NCBI RefSeq assembly: GCF_003863965.1
Contig: NZ_RRCN01000001.1
Coordinates: 4,360,304-4,424,303, forward strand
From: Paenibacillus oralis
Lineage (GTDB): Bacteria; Bacillota; Bacilli; Paenibacillales; Paenibacillaceae
Direction of reading: 5' to 3'
DNA length: 64,000 nt
The translations under genes and the position numbers were made by a program. Within the stretch, counting starts at the first letter, position 1; every line of letters starts with the position of its first letter. The notes under the pieces were generated by a model. It did no database searches, was not told the DNA's origin, and worked only from the letters and a program-made list of their open reading frames with translations. Positions 54,872-63,550 of this stretch are shown here, in pieces.

Positions 54872-56776
54872 TTACGAGTAATGGATCGAGAGCATGTTCC
54901 AATAGAACAAAAAGATCGTGTAAAACAGGCATATCAAACACGTTGCTGCAGAGAAGAAGGTTTGAAGCCGCCGCTTTTGTCCCGTGCTGGATTTTTGAGC
55001 ACTGAAGGTGCGGACGCCCAGGACGATTGCCCCGGCCAGTGCAAGCAAAGGAAGAGAAGAGAATCCCCAGGCATACCATACCGGGTAACCTTGGGTGAAA
55101 ACCTCCGAATTGCCATATAGCAATTGCCCGATCAGATACACGGTGAACAGGGTTGCTATCCACGCCACGGGTCCGGGAAGGGCTTGTTTCTTTCGCAGGA
55201 TGAATCGCAGCAAGCAACGAAAACTGCCGGTGATGAACAGGAAAATCCAGAACAGGCCTACAGCGGCATAGACGGCAAAGGCGGTAGATGGATGCCGCCA
55301 CCATGCAGGTTTCTCAGCAATGGTCACCCCTTGTGTAAAGGCTAATTTCCAGCTGCCGTTTTCCTGATGGAACGAAAGGGTATCCCCGCTGCTTTGATCC
55401 TGGAACAAGCCACGGCTTAGAGGAATGTAGGTTCTGCTCTCGATTTCCCCGGAGCCTTCGGGAAATACCCCCTTAATGACCAGCGCCTTGCCGGAGCTTT
55501 GGACTTGATAATCTTTGGCCCCAAGCCATCTGAACCATTTTCCCGAACCGTGCTGCGGGCCAAGATTCATCGTATACGTTCGCTCGTATTGCCGCAAATG
55601 GTCTGCGGAAGTAACACCGGGCTGCGCCGCTGGGTTGCCCGTTTCAGGCAACAGGCCGGTAACGGCGCTCGTTACCTTATCGCGCAGGGGGATGCCTGGC
55701 GAGCTTGCATTGCTGATCACAAGAATGCCGATTTTATGGGCCGGAATCAATTCCATTTTTGCGGAAAATCCGTCAACATCGCCTGTATGCGACAGGGTCA
55801 ACAGCCCGTTTTTCAGCCGGGTGCGAAAAAATCCATAGCCCACTCCCTCCAGATCCGGATGCTCCGTGAAGTGGCGTGCGTGCATTTCTGCGACGGAGCC
55901 GGGGCTGAGCATGCGTTTGTTTTGGTATTTGCCTTCGTTCAAATGGGCGATCATGTAGTGCGCCCATTCCGTGGGTACGACACTCAGGCCGCCCGCCCCG
56001 GGCAGATTTACGCAGGAATAGGGAAGCTGCTTGTATTCGCCGTTCCGATACAAATATGAACGAGCCATATCGGGTGATTCCGCCGCATTCAGGGCGGCGC
56101 TTGGCATATCCAAGGGTTCGAACAAGTTGCGGGACAGATAATCATTTAACGTACTGCCGGTGACCTCCTCCAAGACATAGGCGGCAAGTCCGAGTCCGGC
56201 GTTACTGTATGCATATTCCTTACCGGGCGGGCGAACAGGCGGCTGTTGACCGAAGTACCGTTCCAGGAACTCACCCAAAGGAATCGTCTTGGCCGGGGAA
56301 ACGGCGGTGGTCCCGTACAAGGCTTCATCCAGCCCGGCGGTGTGGGTCAGCAAATGCTGCAATGTAATGGGCTGCTGCCGGTATAAAGGGATCTTGACTG
56401 AAGTGAGGTACGAGTTTACATCCTCTTCCAATGACAGTTTATTCTGTTCCTTCAATTGCATGATCGCCGTGGCTGTTAAGGACTTGGTCAGTGAGCCAAC
56501 CGGCATCACGGTTTGGTCCGGATCAACCGGAATTTTCCGCTTGATGTCCGCATAGCCGTATCCTTTCTTGTAAATAATCCGCTCCTCCATCGTAACCACG
56601 ATGGCGACCCCGGGGATATGATCTTTGGCCATGGCCTCGTTTATAACGGCGTCCAGGGTTTGCTCCAACCGGGCCGCAGAGAGCCGTTCATCCGCAGCCG
56701 CCACTCCGGGGAATGAAGCTCCCCATGCATCCATGACAAGAACCAGCAGGGCAATTAATGCACAATGGCGTTTCAT
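54872..56776 (-). CDS. Beta-lactamase-fold serine hydrolase with C-terminal membrane segments
   Basis: A 634-residue exported protein. After a signal peptide (HCALIALLVLVMDAWGASFP) comes a class C beta-lactamase/esterase-type domain: SLTK in MPVGSLTKSLTATAIMQLKE (nucleophile Ser and Lys), YSN in KEYAYSNAGLGLAAYVLEEV (Tyr), and HTGDVDGFSA as the KTG equivalent. A beta-rich region and about four helices follow (STAFAVYAAVGLFWIFLFIT; LPLLALAGAIVLG). The start is placed at ATG 56776 behind AGGAGGTGTAGCGGGG, 13 codons inside the longest frame. Likely a D-aminopeptidase, esterase or transpeptidase-like enzyme on the cell surface; not a proven antibiotic resistance gene. Confidence 0.82.
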   Translation of the reverse strand: MKRHCALIALLVLVMDAWGASFPGVAAADERLSAARLEQTLDAVINEAMAKDHIPGVAIVVTMEERIIYKKGYGYADIKRKIPVDPDQTVMPVGSLTKSLTATAIMQLKEQNKLSLEEDVNSYLTSVKIPLYRQQPITLQHLLTHTAGLDEALYGTTAVSPAKTIPLGEFLERYFGQQPPVRPPGKEYAYSNAGLGLAAYVLEEVTGSTLNDYLSRNLFEPLDMPSAALNAAESPDMARSYLYRNGEYKQLPYSCVNLPGAGGLSVVPTEWAHYMIAHLNEGKYQNKRMLSPGSVAEMHARHFTEHPDLEGVGYGFFRTRLKNGLLTLSHTGDVDGFSAKMELIPAHKIGILVISNASSPGIPLRDKVTSAVTGLLPETGNPAAQPGVTSADHLRQYERTYTMNLGPQHGSGKWFRWLGAKDYQVQSSGKALVIKGVFPEGSGEIESRTYIPLSRGLFQDQSSGDTLSFHQENGSWKLAFTQGVTIAEKPAWWRHPSTAFAVYAAVGLFWIFLFITGSFRCLLRFILRKKQALPGPVAWIATLFTVYLIGQLLYGNSEVFTQGYPVWYAWGFSSLPLLALAGAIVLGVRTFSAQKSSTGQKRRLQTFFSAATCLICLFYTIFLFYWNMLSIHYS

Positions 56777-56949
56777 CCCCGCTACACCTCCTAATTTGAT
56801 ATTGATAGAATTCAATATGCAATAGGATAACGGATCTAGCTTTCATCAACTTGTCGCCAATCTTAAATTCATCTTAAATGGACGTGAAACGGGGAAAAGG
56901 CGTGGTAAACTGGGGTATACGCTAAAAAGCTGGGACAGGAGGCCGGTTT

Positions 56950-57666
56950 GTGCAAAGAACGGTGTTGCTTGTGGATGATAACCGGGAGATCGTGGAATTG
57001 CTGCGGTTGTTTCTTGTGAAGGAAGGCATCCGCATTGTGGAAGCCTATAATGGGGTGGAGGCGTGGGAATGTATACAGCGGGAAAAAATCGATCTTGCCG
57101 TGCTGGATATCATGATGCCGGAAATGGATGGGGTGCGGTTATTGCAGCTGCTGCGTACGGAATATAAGCTGCCCGTCATTTTGTTGTCCGCCAAAAATCA
57201 GGATGACGATAAAATCATGGGCTTGCAAATGGGCGCGGATGACTTTATTTCTAAGCCGTTTAATCCGCTGGAGGTGGTGGCCCGAATTCAGGCCATGCTG
57301 CGCAGGAGCTACGATTTTAATGCATCTGCTCCGCCGGAGTTAGTCCAACCGGAGGACACGGTCAATGGGGAATTGAGGCTCAGCCATCGGGATTGCACCT
57401 TGCACAAAAACGGACGGGAGATTCCTTTGACGGCGATTGAATACAAGCTTCTCTCCACATTGATGCAATCTCCAGGACGTGTTTTTACCAAAAAACAGCT
57501 GTTTGAACAAGTATGGTCGGATCATTATTATGAGGATGCCAATACGGTCATGGTCCATATCTCCAGGCTGAGAGACAAGATCGAGGACTCGCCAAAGCAG
57601 CCGTTCTATATTCAAACCATCCGCGGACTGGGGTACAAATTCGCCAAAAAGGGGGATTTGCGGTGA
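56950..57666 (+). CDS. OmpR-family response regulator
   Basis: A 238-residue regulator: receiver LLVDDNREIVELLRLFLVKE, phospho-acceptor Asp in LAVLDIMMPEMDGV (about residue 52), Lys in DFISKPFNPLE, and a winged-helix domain ending YIQTIRGLGYKFAKK. GTG 56950 is the start, after GGACAGGAGGCC. The kinase start overlaps the stop codon, so the two are co-translated. The divergent beta-lactamase-fold gene upstream is a possible target. Confidence 0.9.
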   Translation: MQRTVLLVDDNREIVELLRLFLVKEGIRIVEAYNGVEAWECIQREKIDLAVLDIMMPEMDGVRLLQLLRTEYKLPVILLSAKNQDDDKIMGLQMGADDFISKPFNPLEVVARIQAMLRRSYDFNASAPPELVQPEDTVNGELRLSHRDCTLHKNGREIPLTAIEYKLLSTLMQSPGRVFTKKQLFEQVWSDHYYEDANTVMVHISRLRDKIEDSPKQPFYIQTIRGLGYKFAKKGDLR

Positions 57667-58709
57667 ACCAGGGCAAGCTTTTTTATGCTATGTTCAAGAC
57701 CTATGTTCTGTTTGCTGTTTCGTTGGGAGCCGTCATTCTGACCTTCCTTGCTTTTGTTCTGGATATGGATAACCGGACTATCGAAGTGAATTTGCTGCAG
57801 CTGCTTCTGTTCCTGGGAGTGTTCACCGCAAGCAGTCTCTTATACAGCTTGTGGACGGCCAAGCGGATCACCGGACCGCTGGAACAGATTGCCTCTGCCA
57901 TTCGAAGGATGGAGGAGGGGAAGTACAGCGAACGGTTGAACATTGCCGCAGGATATGAGTTTTCCGTCATTCAGCAGCGCTTTAATGATATGGCGGAATC
58001 GCTGGAGCGGTCGGAAGCGGAGAATCGGCGGCTTCAGGAGAGCAAGCGGCGGATGCTGGCCGATCTGTCCCATGATCTGAAGACCCCCATTACGACGATT
58101 CAGGGCTATGCCAAGGCTCTGGAGCTGGGAATACTCGAGAATGAGGGGGAAAAGAAACGCTTTCTGCAGCTGATCTCCAACAAAGCGACTCATGTCACGG
58201 CGCTGATCGATCAGATTTTTAATCTGGCTAAGCTGGATCGGCCTGGTTATCCTATGGCCATGGAACTGGTGGATGTCGCCGAATTGCTGCGCGAGATCGC
58301 CGCTGATTTTTATGAGCCGTTAGAAGCTAAAAGCTTTCAGTTGGAGGTGGAAATTCCGGCGGAGGAAGTGATGGCGAAATGTGACCCGAATCTGATACGA
58401 AGGGCTGTATCCAATCTGCTGTCCAACGCCTTGCAGCATAATCCTCCAGGCACACAGGTCACCGTTCAACTCACGGAATCGGAGCGGTGCCTCTCCCTTG
58501 CTGTTGCGGATAATGGTGTCGGTATCTCTGATGAGTTGAAAAAAACCATCTTTGATCCCTTTGTCCGCGGGGACGCCGCTCGGCGGGAAGAAGGCAGTTC
58601 CGGACTGGGACTCGCCATCGCCAGACAAATCGCCGAGCTGCACGGCGGCGAACTCCATCTGTACAACACCCCAGGCTTAACCACTTTCGAACTGATGCTG
58701 CGAATTTAA
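57663..58709 (+). CDS. Sensor histidine kinase (VanS-like)
   Basis: A 348-residue kinase with two helices close together (MFKTYVLFAVSLGAVILTFL and LLLFLGVFTASSLLYSLWTA) and only a very short external loop, so it may sense the membrane rather than a soluble ligand. Then HAMP (RITGPLEQIASAIRRMEEGK), HisKA with LADLSHDLKTPITTIQGYAK (His phospho-acceptor), and HATPase (NLLSNALQHNP; DNGVGIS; SSGLGLAIARQIAELH). GTG start at 57663 overlaps the regulator stop. Confidence 0.9.
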   Translation: MNQGKLFYAMFKTYVLFAVSLGAVILTFLAFVLDMDNRTIEVNLLQLLLFLGVFTASSLLYSLWTAKRITGPLEQIASAIRRMEEGKYSERLNIAAGYEFSVIQQRFNDMAESLERSEAENRRLQESKRRMLADLSHDLKTPITTIQGYAKALELGILENEGEKKRFLQLISNKATHVTALIDQIFNLAKLDRPGYPMAMELVDVAELLREIAADFYEPLEAKSFQLEVEIPAEEVMAKCDPNLIRRAVSNLLSNALQHNPPGTQVTVQLTESERCLSLAVADNGVGISDELKKTIFDPFVRGDAARREEGSSGLGLAIARQIAELHGGELHLYNTPGLTTFELMLRI

Positions 58710-58717
58710 TTTTTTGA

Positions 58718-58746
58718 TTGACTCTTATAGAGAAGCGTGATATTAT
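58718..58746 (+). promoter_or_regulatory. tRNA-Leu promoter
   Basis: TTGACT (58718-58723), 17-base spacer, TATTAT (58741-58746), a near-consensus vegetative promoter about 38 bases before the tRNA. Confidence 0.75.
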
Positions 58747-58784
58747 AAATTTCGTTGCTGCAAAACAATGCATCGACGAAATAC

Positions 58785-58869
<85 letters not shown>

Positions 58870-58887
58870 TCGCTTTATTAATGAATA

Positions 58888-58927
58888 AGCTCCTGGATTG
58901 TCCTTATGACGGTTCAGGAGCTTTTTG
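58888..58927 (+). terminator. Terminator of the tRNA-Leu gene
   Basis: AGCTCCTG / CAGGAGCT stem with a loop of about 19 bases, followed by TTTTTG. The left flank ATGAATAAGCTC matches that of the terminator at 24759. Confidence 0.75.
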
Positions 58928-59078
58928 TATATTATGAAGGGGGGATATGGGGGATTATTGCCCGAAAGTACGGAATGAGCCTACCCTTTTGGACGATTTA
59001 TCATTATCCGTCCGAGAGTATAATGAGCATACATGGGTCGAGGGTGGTATGGACCGAGTATCGAAAGGGGAGAACGTA

Positions 59079-59945
59079 ATGAGCGCAAAGCATGCTATAA
59101 AATTAATAGCCGACAGTACTTCGGATCTTCCGAATCATTGGATCAATCAATACGATATCGGGATCGTTCCGCTTTATGTGACGCTGGGAGGCCAAACCTA
59201 TAAAGATACTCTGGAGATAACAACGGCTGAATTATACCGTTGCGTTGAGGAAGAAGGAACCATTCCCAAAACTTCTGCTCCGTCTCCGGCGGATTTTTAC
59301 CGGACCTTCGAGCCGGAGATCAGTGCCGGAAAAAATATTTTATATATTAGCATGTCTTCCAAGGTATCTTCCACCAATCAAAACGCACATATGGCTGCTG
59401 GAGAATTCCCGGCCGGACGGGTACACATCGTGGATTCCATGCACTTATCGGCCAGTTATGCCCTGTTGGTTATTCGTGCCGCACGTGCGCTTGAAGCCGG
59501 GCAGCCCCTCGATGAAGTAATCGCGGATATAGAGAATGTGAGAGAGAAGGTCAAGATCGAAATCCTGGTGGATAGGCTGGATTATCTGCATAAGGGAGGC
59601 CGCGTTACCAGTTTACAACATCTTATCGGCAATGTGCTGAAAGTGCGTCCAGTCTTAAACATCGTTAAGGGCGAGATTCGTTCCGTTCAAAAATACCGTG
59701 GTAAAATGGAGAAGGCGCTGGAGCCGATTTTGCAAAAAATCGTCAGCCAAAAAAACCGGATCTGTCCGAACCTGGTGATCGTCGGTCAGACGCTGGCGGA
59801 GAAAATGGCAGAAAGGGTTCGCTCCCATTTGCTCGACCATATTCATTTCAAGGAAGTGGCCGTCATTGAGGGGGGATGTGCGATAGGTTCGCATACCGGT
59901 CCGAATACGATCGCGGTCAGCTATTTGCTGAATGGTTCCGTTTAG
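59079..59945 (+). CDS. DegV family fatty-acid-binding protein
   Basis: A 288-residue DegV protein: IKLIADSTSDLPNHWINQYD at the N-terminus, TSAPSPADFYRTFE, ISMSSKVSSTNQNAHMAAGE and KIEILVDRLDYLHKGGRVTS, all family hallmarks, ending VIEGGCAIGSHTGPNTIAVS. DegV (FakB-like) proteins hold a fatty acid for the FakA kinase. Start ATG 59079 behind AAAGGGGAG; the longer frame from 58947 has no ribosome site and lies over the tRNA terminator flank. Confidence 0.88.
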   Translation: MSAKHAIKLIADSTSDLPNHWINQYDIGIVPLYVTLGGQTYKDTLEITTAELYRCVEEEGTIPKTSAPSPADFYRTFEPEISAGKNILYISMSSKVSSTNQNAHMAAGEFPAGRVHIVDSMHLSASYALLVIRAARALEAGQPLDEVIADIENVREKVKIEILVDRLDYLHKGGRVTSLQHLIGNVLKVRPVLNIVKGEIRSVQKYRGKMEKALEPILQKIVSQKNRICPNLVIVGQTLAEKMAERVRSHLLDHIHFKEVAVIEGGCAIGSHTGPNTIAVSYLLNGSV

Positions 59946-59978
59946 CGTGGTTTGGAATTAATAATAGGTCTGTACATC

Positions 59979-60015
59979 AAAAAAACCGCCAGAGGATCTC
60001 TCCGGCGGTTTTTCT
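59979..60015. terminator. Bidirectional terminator
   Basis: AAAAACCGCC / GGCGGTTTTT stem around AGAGGATCTCTCC, with A- and T-runs at both sides. It separates DegV from the convergent permease gene. Confidence 0.8.
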
Positions 60016-60029
60016 CATGCCAATGCGGG

Positions 60030-60860
60030 TTATTTCATCCCTGATATCGAATAGTTTTCGATGATGTGTTTCTGGAAAATGATGAAAATGATAATGATCG
60101 GCACGACCATAAACGCCGAACCCGCCATTTGCAGCGCGTAATCTCCGCCGTATTGGCCTTTTAGCAGCTGCAAACCGACCGACAGCGTGTACAGCTTCTC
60201 GTCATTGGCGATGATGAGCGGCCAGAGGAAGCTATTCCAGCCGCCGATAAAGGTCAAGATACCCTGCACCGCCAGGATCGATTTGGAGATCGGCAGGGCG
60301 ATTTGCAGGAAGATTCGGAACTCTCCGGCGCCGTCCAATCGCGTCGCTTCCAGCAGTTCGTCGGGAATCGTCGACATAAACTGGCGGAACAGGAAAATGC
60401 CGAAGGCGCCGACCAGGCCCGGAAGCACGATCCCGACCATTGTATTGGTCAGGTTCATCATGTTCAGGATCAAATAAACGGGAATCATCGTGACCTGACC
60501 GGGAATCATCATGGTGGCCAGCACGAGATAGAAGAGCCCATCCCTGCCCTTGAACTTGTATTTGGCAAAAGCGAAGCCGGCCAACGCGTTCAGGAACAGA
60601 CCGACAAAGGAGAAAACGACGATGATCAACGTATTGCGCAAATAAACGCCGAATTGCATATTTTCAAACAGTTCGCGGAAATTGTCCAGTGTAAACTGCC
60701 GAGGCCACAGCGTCGGCGGAATTTGCGCAACTTCGCTTTCCGGTTTGAACGAGGACAAGATCATCCAAACGAACGGCAGCAGCATCAGCAGGCCGAGCGC
60801 GCCCAAAAGGATTCCAACCAGCCATTGCAGCGTTCTATCGCCCGAGGTTCTGGTTTGCAT
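60030..60860 (-). CDS. Sugar ABC transporter permease (MalG type)
   Basis: A 276-residue permease: first helix LVGILLGALGLLMLLPFVWM, SSFKPESEVAQIPPTLWPRQ, coupling loop LLEATRLDGAGEFRIFLQIA, and the C-terminus FQKHIIENYSISGMK. Start ATG 60860 behind CGGGAGGTGT. Last gene of the three-gene importer read from the minus strand; it pairs with the permease upstream. Confidence 0.9.
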   Translation of the reverse strand: MQTRTSGDRTLQWLVGILLGALGLLMLLPFVWMILSSFKPESEVAQIPPTLWPRQFTLDNFRELFENMQFGVYLRNTLIIVVFSFVGLFLNALAGFAFAKYKFKGRDGLFYLVLATMMIPGQVTMIPVYLILNMMNLTNTMVGIVLPGLVGAFGIFLFRQFMSTIPDELLEATRLDGAGEFRIFLQIALPISKSILAVQGILTFIGGWNSFLWPLIIANDEKLYTLSVGLQLLKGQYGGDYALQMAGSAFMVVPIIIIFIIFQKHIIENYSISGMK

Positions 60861-60884
60861 ACGTATACACCTCCCGGGATGGCA

Positions 60885-61772
60885 TTAGACATCCGCTTCC
60901 TTGTTTTGAAGTTTGAATTGGACCAACGTAACCAAGATAATCGCGAAAAACAAAATAAAGGAGCCTGCCGCGGCATATCCGAATTTGCTGAACTGGAAAC
61001 CGTTATTGTAAATGAACAAAGCCACGGACAACGTCCCGTCGAGCGGGCCGCCATTGGTCATGACGAACGGCTCTTCGAAGAACTGCAGCCAGCCGATCAT
61101 CGTCGTCATCGACACGAAGAAGATGGCAAAGCGCAGCAGAGGGATCGTGATCGACCAGGTTTGCCGCCAGGCGCTGGCTCCGTCGATTTGCGCCGCTTCG
61201 TAATACGTCTTCGAGATGCCCTTGATCGCGGCAATGAAAATGATCATATTGAGGCCGATCGCCCGCCAGACGGCCAGGATGATCAACGAGATTTTCGCCA
61301 TGACCGGATCCTGCAGCCAAGGCACGGGCCCCAGACCGAGCGAGGTCAAAATATAGTTGAGCAGCCCCAGCGACGGGTTGTACAGATAGCTCCAGACGAC
61401 GGCGACCGCCACGACGTTGGTGACCGACGGCATATAGAAAATCACCCGGAATGCTTTAAAAATGCGGGCTTTGCCAAAGTTGATCAACAGGGCGACCGTA
61501 AGGGAAATGACGATGACGAGCGGAACGCCGATAATGACGTAGAATAAGGTATTAAAAATCGCTTTTTGAAAAGAAGGGTCCAGCAGGACCTCTTTGTAAT
61601 TATCGAAGCCGATGAAGCTGATGCTCGAATAATCGGCAAGTCCGGCCATATCCATATCGGTAAAGCTGATGACCAGCGCTATGGCGATCGGAAGCAGCGA
61701 GAAGAGCGCCAGCAGGATCAGAGTCGGCGCGACGAACAGATAAGGCGCGTTTTTTTGCGACAGGCCTTTCAT
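60885..61772 (-). CDS. Sugar ABC transporter permease (MalF type)
   Basis: A 295-residue permease: first helix LFVAPTLILLALFSLLPIAI, coupling loop YYEAAQIDGASAWRQTWSIT, then FVMTNGGPLDGTLSVALFIY, as in CUT1 importers. Start ATG 61772 follows AAAGGAAGTG. Located between the binding-protein gene and the MalG-type permease, with short gaps, as one operon without ATPase gene. Confidence 0.9.
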   Translation of the reverse strand: MKGLSQKNAPYLFVAPTLILLALFSLLPIAIALVISFTDMDMAGLADYSSISFIGFDNYKEVLLDPSFQKAIFNTLFYVIIGVPLVIVISLTVALLINFGKARIFKAFRVIFYMPSVTNVVAVAVVWSYLYNPSLGLLNYILTSLGLGPVPWLQDPVMAKISLIILAVWRAIGLNMIIFIAAIKGISKTYYEAAQIDGASAWRQTWSITIPLLRFAIFFVSMTTMIGWLQFFEEPFVMTNGGPLDGTLSVALFIYNNGFQFSKFGYAAAGSFILFFAIILVTLVQFKLQNKEADV

Positions 61773-61812
61773 TTAGGATCACTTCCTTTGTATATGCGCT
61801 TCGGATCTGCTG

Positions 61813-63063
61813 TTATTTGCTGAGGATTTTCTCCGCTTCGGCGTTGAAAGCGTCCATTTCGCTTTGCACGCCGGCGCCGCCGCGAACGATCCGTTCAAAG
61901 CTCTTCAAATACGTTTGGGCAATTTGTTCCCAGCTTGTGAGCAGCGGCATCGGTTCGGAATGCTCCAACTGCGCTTGAAGGGCCTGGTAGTTCGGATCGT
62001 CTTTCAACGATGGGTCTTCCCACGCTTTCACATTGGTCGGGAGCGATTTGGTCAACTGCATCCACTTGATTTGCGTCTCCGGTTTGCTCATGTACTGAAT
62101 GAACTTCAGTGCCTCGTCCTGATGTTTGGTATATTGGAATACCGACAAGTCGGAGCCGCCCAACGCCGAGATGTTGTTTTCCTTGGCCGGCAACGGAGCG
62201 ACCGCCCATTTTCCTTCCAGGTCCGGGGCCCCCGTCTTGATCAAGTTGATCATCCAAGGGCCGCTGATGAACATCGGGACGATGCCTTCGCCGCTAAGTC
62301 CTTGCACCGCGTCCAAACCCAGGTCGACCGGGGCCGAACCGTCTTTGAAAAATCCATTTAAATACTCGACGGCCTCCACGAACTCCGGCTGGTTGAACAG
62401 CGGTTTGTTTTGGTCGTCCAGCAGCCTGGAGCCGTTTTGACGGGCGAACATAAACGCCAGCGATTGCTCTTTCATGTCGATGCTGATGCCGTATTTGCCT
62501 TGGCCGCGTTCAGCCAGCTTTTTGGCGGCGGCGCGCAGTTCTTCCCAGGTTCTCGGGGCTTGATCGTAACCCGCTTCTTTAAGCAGGTCGGTGCGGTAGA
62601 ACAACACGCGGGTTTCGGTATACCACGGAACCCCTACGACCTTGCCGTCGTATTTCGTTGTGTTCACGGCACCCGCAAAAAATTGGTCTTCTTTGAACTC
62701 GGGATATTGATCCACCAGGGAAGTCAGGTCAAGCAGCGCTCCGGCGCCCGCAAACTCCGGAATCCAGGTCGTCCCCATCTGAATGACGTCCGGTCCTTTC
62801 TTCGAAGCGACGGCAGTCAGCAGTTTGTCGTGCGCATTGGCCCATGGCAGCGCCTGAACGTTAACCTTGATGTCCGGGTTTTCCTTCATGAAATCGCCGG
62901 CGATTTGCGGCAGCGATTTGGCTTCATCGCCCATCGCCCACACGTTGATTTCCACCTGCTTGTTGCCGCCGGAAGCCGCGTTATTGTTTGAACCGCATCC
63001 GGTAAGAATGCCGGCGAGAACCAGCGAGCTTGCCAAAAGAGTCGTTGCTGTTTTTTTCCACAT
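61813..63063 (-). CDS. Sugar-binding lipoprotein of the ABC importer
   Basis: A 416-residue family 1 solute-binding lipoprotein: lipobox LVLAGILTGCGSN (Cys about residue 23), then EINVWAMGDEAKSLPQIAGD, WIPEFAGAGALLDLTSLVDQ and a ligand-site stretch GVPWYTETRVLFYRTDLLKE with aromatic residues. First gene of the minus-strand operon; start behind AAAGGACG. The divergent GH3 gene suggests a beta-glucoside or related ligand. Confidence 0.9.
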   Translation of the reverse strand: MWKKTATTLLASSLVLAGILTGCGSNNNAASGGNKQVEINVWAMGDEAKSLPQIAGDFMKENPDIKVNVQALPWANAHDKLLTAVASKKGPDVIQMGTTWIPEFAGAGALLDLTSLVDQYPEFKEDQFFAGAVNTTKYDGKVVGVPWYTETRVLFYRTDLLKEAGYDQAPRTWEELRAAAKKLAERGQGKYGISIDMKEQSLAFMFARQNGSRLLDDQNKPLFNQPEFVEAVEYLNGFFKDGSAPVDLGLDAVQGLSGEGIVPMFISGPWMINLIKTGAPDLEGKWAVAPLPAKENNISALGGSDLSVFQYTKHQDEALKFIQYMSKPETQIKWMQLTKSLPTNVKAWEDPSLKDDPNYQALQAQLEHSEPMPLLTSWEQIAQTYLKSFERIVRGGAGVQSEMDAFNAEAEKILSK

Positions 63064-63241
63064 AAGAATCGTCCTTTCTTAAATGATTGCTGTAAGTAAT
63101 ATAGGGCTTTTTGAAGTGAATCTATACAATAAAACCTTGCAGACCTCTTGACGGAGAAAGCACCTCCTTGCCTTTCGAGTGAAAATCGTCCCCTTGGAAT
63201 AAACAAATAGTGCCTGACGTAAGCAGCACAAGCTTTTCATT

Positions 63242-63490
63242 GAAACGTTTCGATTTCGGTAAAAAGAGGTTTCTTCCCGCTTGAAAGAAAACCTGTTGAA
63301 ACGTTTCGATTCATTATAAAACAGAATGTAATCGTATTCAATAGATTTTTTTTTGGCAACGAAATTTTTCGAAAGTGTTCAATCGACCTTATTAGAACGT
63401 TTTTATATTTCTTGAAATCGTATTCAAATAAAATTGACGTATTTAAGGATTCGATATATAATCCATTTATTCCGATTGTTGAAACGTTTC
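63242..63490. promoter_or_regulatory. Three GAAACGTTTC operators between divergent units
   Basis: The perfect palindrome GAAACGTTTC, each time followed by GATT, occurs at 63242-63251, 63298-63307 and 63481-63490 in the 487-base gap between the importer and the GH3 gene. This is the form of LacI/GalR operators. The last lies 60 bases before the GH3 start, the first two nearer the importer side. The regulator gene is not in the window. The rest of the gap is AT-rich with no gene. Confidence 0.65.
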
Positions 63491-63550
63491 GATTCGAAAT
63501 AATAACGATATAGCAATACCAATTAATGATTGACAAGGGTGGGGGATAAA

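Noticed and set aside
54872-56776. Antibiotic resistance beta-lactamase
   Set aside because: The SxxK and YSN motifs place it in the wider serine hydrolase fold, but the long C-terminal membrane part is typical of esterase or peptidase-like relatives, not of secreted beta-lactamases.
58947-59078. N-terminal extension of the DegV protein
   Set aside because: The added 44 residues have no family match, the longer frame has no ribosome site, and ATG 59079 is preceded by AAAGGGGAG.
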